The notes under the pieces: generated by a model
Seen by the model: only the letters and a program-made list of their open reading frames with translations
Told to the model about the DNA's origin: nothing
The model's database searches: none
Part shown: piece after piece, positions 1-5,985 of the stretch
How the letters are laid out: the number at the start of each line of letters is the position of its first letter
Position numbering within the stretch: the first letter of the stretch is position 1
Program-made: the position numbers and the translations under genes
Assembly: GCA_030064695.1 (NCBI GenBank)
Contig: JASHYV010000004.1
Location: 1 to 6,023, forward strand
Length of the DNA: 6,023 nt
DNA from: Thermoplasmata archaeon
Lineage (GTDB): Archaea > Thermoplasmatota > Thermoplasmata > UBA184
Direction of reading: 5' to 3'

Positions 1-770
1 GGGACGCGGAGCGCGCCGCCCGGCCGAGCGGCGGGCTCGTGAGGCGCCTCGACGCCTGGCGGGACCGACGCGCGGTGCACCGTCTCGAGGCGGCGGCGCT
101 CGCGGAGACCGATCGGGTCTTCTTCGACTCGCCCGAGCTCCCCGGCGCGCTCGCCGAGACCTACGCGCTTCCGCCGGCCCGGCTCGCTCCCGCCCCCCCT
201 CCGATCCGCTCCTCGCCGGAACCGCCCACCCGCGATCGCGCCCGAGAGGCGCTCCGGCTGCCGCTCGACGTCCCGGTCGTGGTCGCCCCGATCGCCGAGC
301 CCACCGCCGCGGTGCCGGTGGAACGGGCCGTCGAGGCGTTCCGCCGGGTCCGGCCCTTCTTCCCCGGTGCGCGGCTGCTCGTGGTGGGATCGAGCGGCCC
401 CGCCGCGCCCGGCGTCGCGAGCGTGCCGGCCCGGGACCGGGCGTCGTTCGAGGCCGGGTTCGCCGCCGCGGACGTGGCGCTCTTCCTCGGTCCGCAGCGG
501 GGCTTCGACCCCGGCGTGGTGCTCGCCCTGCGCGCCGGCTGCCTCCCGGTGCTGGGACCTTCCGTCAGCCTGCCGCTCGACCCGGGGGCGCTCGTCCGCC
601 GGCTCCCGTCGGACGACCCCGGCGAGGCCGCCTCCGCGCTGGCGGAGCTGCTCGCCGACCCGGCGCTCCGGCGCGGGGCCCTCTCCGGAGCGGCGGGCTA
701 CACCGACCGGTTCCGTCCCGAGCGGGTCGCGGAGCTCGTCGTCTCCGCCGATCCGCCTCCGTCCGGCTGA
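1..770 (+). CDS. Glycosyltransferase-like protein, C-terminal part (5'-truncated by window edge)
   Basis: The reading frame is open from base 3 to a TGA at 768-770, giving about 255 residues with no stop back to the window edge. A GTG at 39 could start it, but the residues before that codon continue smoothly, so I treat the gene as entering from upstream. The start has a pattern typical of the N-domain/linker of GT4-like (GT-B fold) enzymes: a helix rich in Arg/Glu, then DRVFFDSPEL, then YALPPARLAPAPPPI, comparable to the family's 'ADxVixxS...yglp..ki..iPNG'. A second Rossmann-like half follows (VPVVVAPI, ARLLVVGSSG, ADVALFLGPQRGFDPGVVLALRAGCLPVLG). In GT4 enzymes the last segment normally carries an E-x7-E motif; here both acidic positions look altered (Asp, then Ala), so activity on a nucleotide-sugar is doubtful. 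The 3' end overlaps the convergent nuclease-like gene by 73 bp. The fold assignment is by pattern only. Confidence 0.6.
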   Translation, partial: DAERAARPSGGLVRRLDAWRDRRAVHRLEAAALAETDRVFFDSPELPGALAETYALPPARLAPAPPPIRSSPEPPTRDRAREALRLPLDVPVVVAPIAEPTAAVPVERAVEAFRRVRPFFPGARLLVVGSSGPAAPGVASVPARDRASFEAGFAAADVALFLGPQRGFDPGVVLALRAGCLPVLGPSVSLPLDPGALVRRLPSDDPGEAASALAELLADPALRRGALSGAAGYTDRFRPERVAELVVSADPPPSG

Positions 771-1327
771 GCCTCGCTCGATCCCTCGGGCGGAAGCTCG
801 TCGAGCCGCCACTCCGAAAAGGAGCGGCCGCCCGATGCGCGCCGCACCGCGCCCGGGACGCCGCCCCAGCCGACGCCCGCCGGGATCTCGCCGCGGTCCA
901 CGGCGTCGAGGATCGCGCGGAACCGCTCCTTGAGTTCGCGATACGGGGTCGGATCGGTCGACGACGCCCAGGGCGTCGGGGCGCGTACCTCGAGCACGTC
1001 GTCGTCCCGGACCGCCCAGACGCCGACCGGCTCGGCGCGACCGCCCCGGGTCCGCTCCGCGAGCCGGCGGGCCGACCGCTCGCCGCCGACCGCGACGGCG
1101 CACCAGTCGGCCCAGGCGCGCCGGACGAGCGCCTGGCGTAGCACGGCCCGGGCATCGGAGACCTTCGCCTCGACGAGCCCGATCTCCGACCCGCGTCGGG
1201 CGACGAGGTCGAAGTAGCTGCCCCGGTCGGGGTCCACGTAGACCCGGTAGCCCCGCGCGACGAGGAATGCGGCGACGCGCTCGACGAGCTCGGACTCGGG
1301 CCGTCGGGGCTTCGGAGGGCCTCTCAT
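698..1327 (-). CDS. Putative PD-(D/E)XK nuclease-like protein, third gene of the mutS-mutL operon
   Basis: This is a 209-residue protein. The ATG (1327-1325) overlaps the mutL TGA as ATGA, so translation is probably coupled; I chose this start over longer in-frame extensions because those only read antisense-frame mutL sequence. No Shine-Dalgarno is visible. The N-terminal 80 residues look like a small restriction-endonuclease-like fold: helix with Glu (ESELVERVAAFLVARGY, 11-27), strand YRVYVDPDRG, then Asp40 in SYFDLVA, then Glu53-x-Lys55 in IGLVEAKVSD, then a helix with Gln65 (LRQALVRRAWAD) and a hydrophobic strand WCAVAV. This spacing fits the D-Xn-ExK catalytic signature of PD-(D/E)XK nucleases. 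The rest (VGVWAVRDDDVLEVRAP, then ELKERFRAILDAVDRGEIPAG) is not recognised, and the last 30 residues are low-complexity Gly/Ser. The true C-terminus is less sure because the last 73 bp overlap the convergent gene. A mismatch-repair role is inferred from operon position only; a generic archaeal Holliday-junction or restriction-type nuclease is also possible. Confidence 0.72.
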   Translation of the reverse strand: MRGPPKPRRPESELVERVAAFLVARGYRVYVDPDRGSYFDLVARRGSEIGLVEAKVSDARAVLRQALVRRAWADWCAVAVGGERSARRLAERTRGGRAEPVGVWAVRDDDVLEVRAPTPWASSTDPTPYRELKERFRAILDAVDRGEIPAGVGWGGVPGAVRRASGGRSFSEWRLDELPPEGSSEAQPDGGGSAETTSSATRSGRNRSV

Positions 1328-3057
1328 GCGCCGGACCGCAGGAACCAGCGGTCGAGCCGGGAGCGCGGCAGCTCCACGAAGATCGGGCGGCCGTGGGGGC
1401 AGCTTCGCGCCGGTTCGGGCAGTTCGGCGAGGGCCTCCAGCACGTGACGGAACTCCTCGATCGACACTGCGTCCCCGGCGCGGATCGCGGCGTGGCAGGC
1501 GATCGTCGCGGCGGCCCGCTCGGCCAGCCCGTCCGGGAGCGTCGGCCGGCCGCCGTCCGCGAGCTCGTCCAGGAGATCGCGCAGCGCCTCGGGCGGCGCG
1601 CGGCGACCGCGGAACTCGGGAACCGAGCGGACCGTGACGTCCTGGCGCCCGAACTCCTCGACGGTGAACCCGGCGGCCCGCACCGGGTCGGCGTGGGCGC
1701 GCAGCGCCGCCTGCTGCGCGCCCGTGAGGCGAAGTCGGGCCGGGTCGACCAGCTCCTGGCGTGCGAGCGCTCCCTCCCGGCGCAGGGTGTCGTACAGCAA
1801 CCGCTCGCTGGCCGCGTGCTGATCGATCAGGACGAGGCCCGAGCCGGACTCGGCGATCCAGTAGAGGGCGTCGACACACCCCAGCAGCGAGAGTCCCGGC
1901 CGATGGGGCGTCGCGGGAACGGCGCGGCCGGCGGACGTCGGGGCCTCGAGGAGGCGCGTCTGCGACCCGCGCGTCGCTCCCTCGGAGGGACCGGCGCGTA
2001 GGCCGACGGCGATCACACGATCGCGTGGCGACGCCTCCACTCCGACCGGGGTCCGGAGGAGCGCGTCCCGGACCGCCCGTCGGAGGGCCTCGGCGAGGTC
2101 CCGATCGCCCGATACGCGCACCTCCCGCTTCGTCGGGTGGACGTTCACGTCCAGCCGGCCCGGATCGATCTCGAGATGCAGCACGCCCACCGGGTACCGC
2201 GACCGCGGCAGCGCGTCGCCGAACGCCGCCCGCACGGCCTGCACGAGCGGCCGGGACTCGACCGCCCGCCCGTTGACCGAGAGGAAGAGCCGGCGCGACG
2301 ACGACGCCGCGCGGCCCGGGCCGCCGATCACTCCCCGCACGACGCCCTGGGGCAGCTCGCCCGCGACGGCGAAGGAGTCCCGCAGCATCTCGGGCCCGAG
2401 GACCCGGGCTGCCGCCTCCGTGAGACCGGTCGCGGCCGGCCACTCGGCGAGCTCCTCGTCCGCCCCGCGCAGTCGGAGCGCCACGTCCGGCCGGGCGAGG
2501 TAGAGCCGCTCCAGGGTCCGCAGCACCTCGACCTGCTCGGTCGCCGCGCTCTTCAGGAACTTGCGCCGCGCCGGCGTCCGCCCGAACAGATCGAGCACCT
2601 CGACCGTGGTGCCCGGGGCCCGGGCCCCCGGCCGGATCGGGCCGTTCGCCCCGTCCCGCACCTCGAGGGCGGCGGCCGCCTCCGCGTCCGGGGGACGCGA
2701 GAGGAGCGAGAGCCGGGCGACCGTGGCGATCGCGGAGAGCGCCTCCCCGCGAAACCCGAGCGTCTCGATCCGGTCGATCGGCCCCTCGGGCGGGATCTTG
2801 CTGGTCGCATGGGGCGCGACGGCCCAGGCGAGCTCCGACGCCGGGATGCCGATCCCGTCGTCGTCGACCCGGATCGCGTCCAGTCCGCCGCGGGTCAGCG
2901 TCACCTCGATGCGCGTCGCGCCCGCGTCGAGCGCGTTCTCGACGAGCTCCTTGACCACGGAGGCCGGGCGCTCGACGACCTCCCCGGCGGCGATCTGCTC
3001 GACGACCTCCCGGGCGAGCGGCCGGATCGGCGACCGGCGCGGCGAGGGGGCGCTCAC
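1324..3057 (-). CDS. mutL: DNA mismatch repair protein MutL (endonuclease-type)
   Basis: A complete 577-residue MutL starting at GTG (3057-3055), which overlaps the mutS TGA as GTGA. No other start lies before the conserved core. The N-terminal GHKL ATPase is intact: IAAGEVVERPASVVKELVEN (22-41; Glu37 matches the E. coli general base Glu29 and Asn41 the Mg-binding Asn), DDDGIGI (65-71), ETLGFRGEALSAI (98-110), DLFGRTPARRKFL (156-168) and DVNVHPTKREVR (303-314). A short linker (about 335-385) precedes the C-terminal dimerisation/endonuclease domain with DQHAASERLLYD (412-423), ACHAAIRAGD (520-529), CPHGRP (553-558) and the terminal RWFLR. These metal-site motifs mark nicking MutLs of MutH-less systems. 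The usual last Glu of DQHA(x)2E(x)4E is Asp423 here. QELVDP (434-439) lies where bacterial MutLs carry a clamp-binding motif. It should act with MutS and perhaps with the nuclease-like protein downstream. Confidence 0.97.
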   Translation of the reverse strand: MSAPSPRRSPIRPLAREVVEQIAAGEVVERPASVVKELVENALDAGATRIEVTLTRGGLDAIRVDDDGIGIPASELAWAVAPHATSKIPPEGPIDRIETLGFRGEALSAIATVARLSLLSRPPDAEAAAALEVRDGANGPIRPGARAPGTTVEVLDLFGRTPARRKFLKSAATEQVEVLRTLERLYLARPDVALRLRGADEELAEWPAATGLTEAAARVLGPEMLRDSFAVAGELPQGVVRGVIGGPGRAASSSRRLFLSVNGRAVESRPLVQAVRAAFGDALPRSRYPVGVLHLEIDPGRLDVNVHPTKREVRVSGDRDLAEALRRAVRDALLRTPVGVEASPRDRVIAVGLRAGPSEGATRGSQTRLLEAPTSAGRAVPATPHRPGLSLLGCVDALYWIAESGSGLVLIDQHAASERLLYDTLRREGALARQELVDPARLRLTGAQQAALRAHADPVRAAGFTVEEFGRQDVTVRSVPEFRGRRAPPEALRDLLDELADGGRPTLPDGLAERAAATIACHAAIRAGDAVSIEEFRHVLEALAELPEPARSCPHGRPIFVELPRSRLDRWFLRSGA

Positions 3058-5684
3058 GGGGACGGATCCGGATCGGAGGAGCGATCGAGCGCGCGCTCGC
3101 GGAGCGACCGGAGGGTTCGGAGCGCCTCCTCCGGCGTGAGCCGGTCGGGGTCGGTGCGCGCGAGCGTCGATCGGATCTCGTCGGAAGCCGGGTCGGACGT
3201 GGGCACGAGCACCGCCTGGGTGTAGCCCGTGCCGCGGGACCTGGCGCGTCCGCGGGAGGGCAGCGGGACGCCGCCCGCCTCGAGCCGGCGGAGGAGCCGG
3301 TCCGCCTCGGCGAGGACGTCCTCGGGGACCCCGGCGAGCCGCGCGACGTGCACCCCGTAGCTGCGGTCGGTGCTCCCGGGCACGAGCCGATGGAGGAACA
3401 CGATCCCATCGGCCGTCTCGGCGACCGCGAGATGCGCGTTCCGCGCCGCCGGGAGCGCGGCGATCAGCTCCGTGAGCTGGTGGTAGTGGGTCGCGAGGAC
3501 CGTGCGCGAACGCGTGACGTCATGGAGGTGGCGGAGCGTCGCCCAGGCGATCGCGAGCCCGTCGAAGGTGCTCGTGCCCCGGCCCACTTCGTCGAGCAGG
3601 ACGAGCGAACGGTCGTCAGCCGCCGCGAGGATCTCCGCGACCTCCGTCATCTCGACCATGAAGCTCGACTTGCCGCGCCCGATCTCGTCGGTGAATCCCA
3701 TGCGCGTGAACAACTGCGTGACGAGGCCGACCCGGGCGTAGCGGGCCGGCACCCAGGCGCCGCACTGGGCGAGCACGACCAGGAGGCCGATCTGTCGCAT
3801 GTACGTCGACTTGCCGGACATGTTGGGGCCCGTGAGCACCAGGAGCCGGCGCTCCTTCGGGTCGAGCTCGACGTCGTTCGGCACGAAGCGGGCGCCCAGG
3901 CTGGCCTCGAGCGCGGGATGGCGGCCCTCCCGGATCTGGAGCTCGCCCGACTCGTCGACGATCGGCCGGACGACCGCCCGGGTCTGGGCGACGTGGGCGA
4001 ATCCCGCGAGGACGTCGAGCTCTCCGAGCGCGGCCGAGAGCCGATGCACGGACGGCACCCAGCGGTCGATCTCGGAGAGCAACCGCTCCCACTGCTCCGC
4101 TTCGGCGCTCCGGGCCCCTTCGGTGGCGACGCGCATCTCGCGCTCGAGCTCGTCGAGCCGCTCCGAGGTGAACCGCTCCGCCTGGGCGACCGTCTGGCGC
4201 CGTCGATACTCCGGCGGCACGCGGGCCAGGTGCGGGCGAGTGACCTCGAGGTAGTAGCCGAACACCTGGTTGTAGCCGATCTTGAGCGTCTTGATGCCGG
4301 TCCGCTCCTGCTCGACGCGCTCCAGTTCGGCGAGCGCGGCGATCGCGGCGCGTTCCCGGTCCCGCCAGGCGTCGATCTCCGGGCGGTAGCCGGTCCGGAA
4401 GAGCGGTCCCTCCTCCGCCGACGCTGGCACCGCTTCCGGGAGGGCCGCGCGCAGCAGCTCGACCAGAGGTTCCGGCGGTCGGCTCGACTCTCGGAGCCGC
4501 TCGAGCCGAAGTGACCCCGACGGGGGCGGGAGCCGCTGCGCCACCCCGGCGGCCCGATCGAGCCCCTCCCGCCACGCGCCCACCTCGGTGGGCCGGGTCC
4601 GTCGTCCGGCGATGCGGGTCGCCATGCGCGCCAGATCGGGGAGGCCCCGCAGCTCGCTCCGGAGCTCATCGAGCGCCGCCCCCTGCAGGCGGAGCGCCTC
4701 CACAGCCTCCTGCCGTTCGAGGATCGCCGACGGGTCCGCCAGCGGGTTCGTGAGCCACAGGGCGAGCGTCCGCCGGCCCATGGCGGTACCCGTGGCGTCC
4801 ACCGCCGAGAGGAGGGTGGGTCCGCTCGGGTCGTCCGGATTCATCGGGCGCACGATCTCGAGGTGTCGGAGCGTCTTCGGGTCCAGGGTCAGCCGTCGGG
4901 GCTCATGGCCGCCGGCCTCCGGTCGGAGGAACGGCACGAGGCGAGGCTGCGCCGTGCGCAGGTAGTGGAGCAACCTCCGGTCCGCTTCCGCCTGGTGCGG
5001 CCGCCCGGGTTCGGCGGGAGGAAAGTCTGCGGGAAGCTCGCCGTCGTCGACGGCGGGGGGCGCGGGCTCGAGCCGCGCGCCCGGGAACTCTCGGCGGAGC
5101 GCGCCGAGGAGCGTCGCTTCCCCGGCGCCCGCGGGCACCGACCACAGGATCTCGCGGGGCCGGAAGGGAGCGAGCGCAGTGAGCAGCCCGTCGAGGCCAG
5201 GAACGTCCGCGGTGGCGCGGTACCACTCCCCGGTCGTCACGTCGACGCAGGAGACGGCCCCGCGGCCGTCGGTCCCGGTGACCGCGCAGGCGAGGAAGCT
5301 GTGCTCGGGGCCGCCGAGGATCCCTTCCTCGAGGACGGTGCCCGGGGAGACGACCCGGGTGACCTCGCGGCGCACGAGCCCCTTCGCGAGCCGCGCGTCC
5401 TCCACCTGGTCGCACAGCGCGACCTTGTACCCCTTCTTCACGAGCCGGCCCAGGTAGGTCTCGACCGCGTGGTGCGGCACGCCGGCCATCGGCGTCCGGG
5501 CGCCGTCGCGGTCCGGGGCGCGGGCGGTGAGGACGACGTCGAGCTCCCGGCTCAGGAGCTTCGCGTCGTCGCCGAACGTCTCGAAGAAGTCCCCGACGCG
5601 GAACAGGACGAGGTGGCCCGGGTACTGCGCCTTCACGCCCGCGTACTGCTCCAGCAGCGGGGTCGACGCGACCGCGTCGGACAT
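3054..5684 (-). CDS. mutS: DNA mismatch repair protein MutS (MutS1 type)
   Basis: A complete 876-residue MutS, close to the usual 850-900. It binds base mismatches and small loops and recruits MutL. The mismatch-reading Phe-x-Glu motif is present as GDFFETF (Phe33, Glu35), followed by MAGVPHHAVETYL (66-78) and KVALCDQVED (87-96). The lever/clamp region includes LKIGYNQVFGYYLEVTRPH (467-485) and AERFTSERLDELE (502-514). The ATPase has Walker A GPNMSGKST (619-627), DEIGRGKSSFMVEM (666-679), Walker B LVLLDEVGRGTSTFDG (694-709) and ATHYHQL (731-737). The tail LTPEEALRTLRSL (849-861) is the usual C-terminal helix pair. QAVLV (823-827) sits where E. coli MutS has its beta-clamp motif QMSLL. I chose the ATG at 5684 because the homology starts there (TPLLEQYAGVKAQYPGHLVLFRVGDFFE) and the longer frame, from 5789, would run through tRNA-Ser. 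The start lacks a Shine-Dalgarno and lies about 30 nt from a TATA-like box, so the mRNA is probably leaderless or nearly so. Confidence 0.98.
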   Translation of the reverse strand: MSDAVASTPLLEQYAGVKAQYPGHLVLFRVGDFFETFGDDAKLLSRELDVVLTARAPDRDGARTPMAGVPHHAVETYLGRLVKKGYKVALCDQVEDARLAKGLVRREVTRVVSPGTVLEEGILGGPEHSFLACAVTGTDGRGAVSCVDVTTGEWYRATADVPGLDGLLTALAPFRPREILWSVPAGAGEATLLGALRREFPGARLEPAPPAVDDGELPADFPPAEPGRPHQAEADRRLLHYLRTAQPRLVPFLRPEAGGHEPRRLTLDPKTLRHLEIVRPMNPDDPSGPTLLSAVDATGTAMGRRTLALWLTNPLADPSAILERQEAVEALRLQGAALDELRSELRGLPDLARMATRIAGRRTRPTEVGAWREGLDRAAGVAQRLPPPSGSLRLERLRESSRPPEPLVELLRAALPEAVPASAEEGPLFRTGYRPEIDAWRDRERAAIAALAELERVEQERTGIKTLKIGYNQVFGYYLEVTRPHLARVPPEYRRRQTVAQAERFTSERLDELEREMRVATEGARSAEAEQWERLLSEIDRWVPSVHRLSAALGELDVLAGFAHVAQTRAVVRPIVDESGELQIREGRHPALEASLGARFVPNDVELDPKERRLLVLTGPNMSGKSTYMRQIGLLVVLAQCGAWVPARYARVGLVTQLFTRMGFTDEIGRGKSSFMVEMTEVAEILAAADDRSLVLLDEVGRGTSTFDGLAIAWATLRHLHDVTRSRTVLATHYHQLTELIAALPAARNAHLAVAETADGIVFLHRLVPGSTDRSYGVHVARLAGVPEDVLAEADRLLRRLEAGGVPLPSRGRARSRGTGYTQAVLVPTSDPASDEIRSTLARTDPDRLTPEEALRTLRSLRERALDRSSDPDPSP

Positions 5685-5706
5685 CGGTGGCCGGCGGAGC
5701 GGCGGA

Positions 5707-5721
5707 CGGGATATAATCCCG
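5707..5721. repeat. 15-bp palindrome enclosing the mutS TATA box
   Basis: The arms CGGGAT and ATCCCG are perfectly inverted around a 3-nt centre (ATA on the plus strand). A dyad centred on the TATA box could be a repressor operator that blocks TBP, or could be chance in GC-rich flanks. There is no direct evidence for a regulator. Confidence 0.4.
5711..5717 (-). promoter_or_regulatory. Predicted archaeal TATA box of the mutS operon
   Basis: On the minus strand this reads ATTATAT, the only strongly AT-rich patch between tRNA-Ser and mutS. Its centre is about 30 nt upstream of the mutS ATG. Archaeal transcription normally starts about 25 nt downstream of the TATA centre, which predicts a 5' leader of only a few nucleotides. 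No clear purine-rich BRE precedes it. A bacterial -10 reading (TATAAT appears on the plus strand) was considered, but it would point away from mutS. Confidence 0.6.
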
Positions 5722-5738
5722 AGGCCGGGAGGGCGAAA

Positions 5739-5822
5739 CGCTGAGGGGGAGATTCGAACTCCCGTGGCGAGATCGCCACCAGCTTTCAAGGCTGGCGCCT
5801 TACCGGGCTAGGCTACCTCAGC
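5739..5822 (-). tRNA. tRNA-Ser(UGA)
   Basis: An 84-nt tRNA of the long-variable-arm class. The acceptor stem GCTGAGG/CCTCAGC pairs perfectly, followed by TA at 8-9, D-arm GCC-TAGCCCGGTAA-GGC, anticodon stem CCAGC/GCTGG around loop CTTGAAA (anticodon TGA at 5788-5786), a 15-nt variable arm that pairs GGCGA/TCGCC, and T-arm GGGAG-TTCGAAT-CTCCC. The discriminator is G, as expected for serine. CCA is not encoded (TTT follows). No intron is present. It reads UCA and other UCN codons. It is transcribed in the same direction as mutS, 54 nt upstream of the mutS ATG, with its own TATA-like box. Confidence 0.97.
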
Positions 5823-5848
5823 GCGCGCGGCGGAGCGGGACGGCCGCG

Positions 5849-5854
5849 AATAAA
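5849..5854 (-). promoter_or_regulatory. Predicted TATA box of tRNA-Ser
   Basis: On the minus strand this is TTTATT, an isolated AT-rich hexamer in very GC-rich DNA, 27-32 nt upstream of the first base of tRNA-Ser. That is the standard distance for an archaeal TATA box with a leader of a few nucleotides. It also follows the upstream GC-rich hairpin, so it might double as a weak T-rich termination signal for tRNA-Gly. Confidence 0.55.
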
Positions 5855-5860
5855 CCCTCG

Positions 5861-5882
5861 CTCCCGGGCCCGCGGGCGGGAG
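5861..5882. repeat. GC-rich inverted repeat between the two tRNA genes
   Basis: Perfect 6-bp arms CTCCCG and CGGGAG flank a 10-nt centre that itself contains the palindrome CCCGCGGG. In the transcript of tRNA-Gly it begins 2 nt after the discriminator and would form a hairpin in the 3' trailer, followed 6 nt later by TTTATT. It may help 3'-end processing or termination, but the DNA is so GC-rich that chance pairing is likely. Confidence 0.35.
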
Positions 5883-5897
5883 ATGCAGGTGCCGGGA

Positions 5898-5928
5898 GCC
5901 TCGCGACGGACCCGCGGAGGTCCGCCGT
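5898..5928 (-). other. Archaeal BHB intron in the tRNA-Gly T-loop (position 59/60)
   Basis: The precursor folds into a textbook hBHBh' motif. The outer helix is the T-stem (5939-5935 with 5896-5892). The 4-bp central helix pairs exon UUCG (5934-5931) with intron CGAG (5903-5900), including one G-U pair. The 3-nt bulges are AAA (5930-5928) and GCU (5899-5897). The distal intron helix has 9 bp (5927-5919 with 5912-5904, one G-U) and a 6-nt loop. Cutting each bulge after its second base, as the archaeal tRNA splicing endonuclease does, removes exactly 31 nt. The intron is far too small for a self-splicing group I or II element. Confidence 0.88.
5906..5918. repeat. Direct repeat copy 1 (inside the tRNA-Gly intron)
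   Basis: On the plus strand this reads ACGGACCCGCGGA. The same string with two extra bases (GC) inserted occurs at 5986-6000, immediately next to the 5' end of tRNA-Gly. The copy forms the loop and most of one arm of the intron hairpin. Confidence 0.5.
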
Positions 5929-5985
5929 TTCGAACCCGGGTGGTCAGCTTGGAGGGCTGACATCCTACCGCTAGATTACACCTGC

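Larger units (their letters stand above)
5884..5985 (-). tRNA. tRNA-Gly(UCC) with a T-loop intron
   Basis: The gene is 102 nt and the predicted mature tRNA 71 nt. Acceptor GCAGGTG/CACCTGC pairs perfectly. The D-arm is ATCT-AGCGGTA-GGAT, and the anticodon stem TCAGC/GCTGA encloses loop CCTCCAA with anticodon TCC at 5953-5951. The variable loop is CCAC, the T-stem CCGGG/CCCGG, and the discriminator A. CCA is not encoded. The T-loop is interrupted by 31 nt (5928-5898); removing them gives TTCGAAT, a canonical loop. Position 33 (5954) is C rather than the near-universal U. Reading the anticodon in another register is ruled out by the perfect stem. It decodes GGA (and possibly GGN) codons. No TATA-like box is visible in the 38 nt of upstream sequence available. 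Confidence 0.93.

Noticed and set aside
1328..3409. Long in-frame extension (about 690 codons) upstream of the nuclease-like gene on the minus strand
   Set aside because: It lies wholly inside mutL and the end of mutS in another frame, is Arg/Gly/Pro-rich without motifs, and results from few stop codons in GC-rich DNA. The ATG at 1327, coupled to the mutL stop, is the sensible start.
1267..5744. Several long plus-strand open frames opposite mutL and mutS (for example 2137-3225, 3348-4514, 4863-5744)
   Set aside because: They are antisense shadows of strongly recognised genes, with compositions dominated by Arg/Asp/Glu/Gly/Pro and no recognisable domains.
5685..5789. N-terminal extension of MutS by 35 residues
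   Set aside because: The extra codons run through the mutS TATA box and into tRNA-Ser, and the family's conserved start (TPLLEQY) lies just after the ATG at 5684.
5739..5822. Possible intron in tRNA-Ser
   Set aside because: The extra length over a short tRNA is fully explained by the serine variable arm. Anticodon loop and T-loop are each 7 nt and uninterrupted.
5949..5956. Alternative anticodon reading CTC (Glu) to avoid C33
   Set aside because: It would require breaking the perfect 5-bp anticodon stem. D-arm, variable loop and discriminator A also fit glycine.
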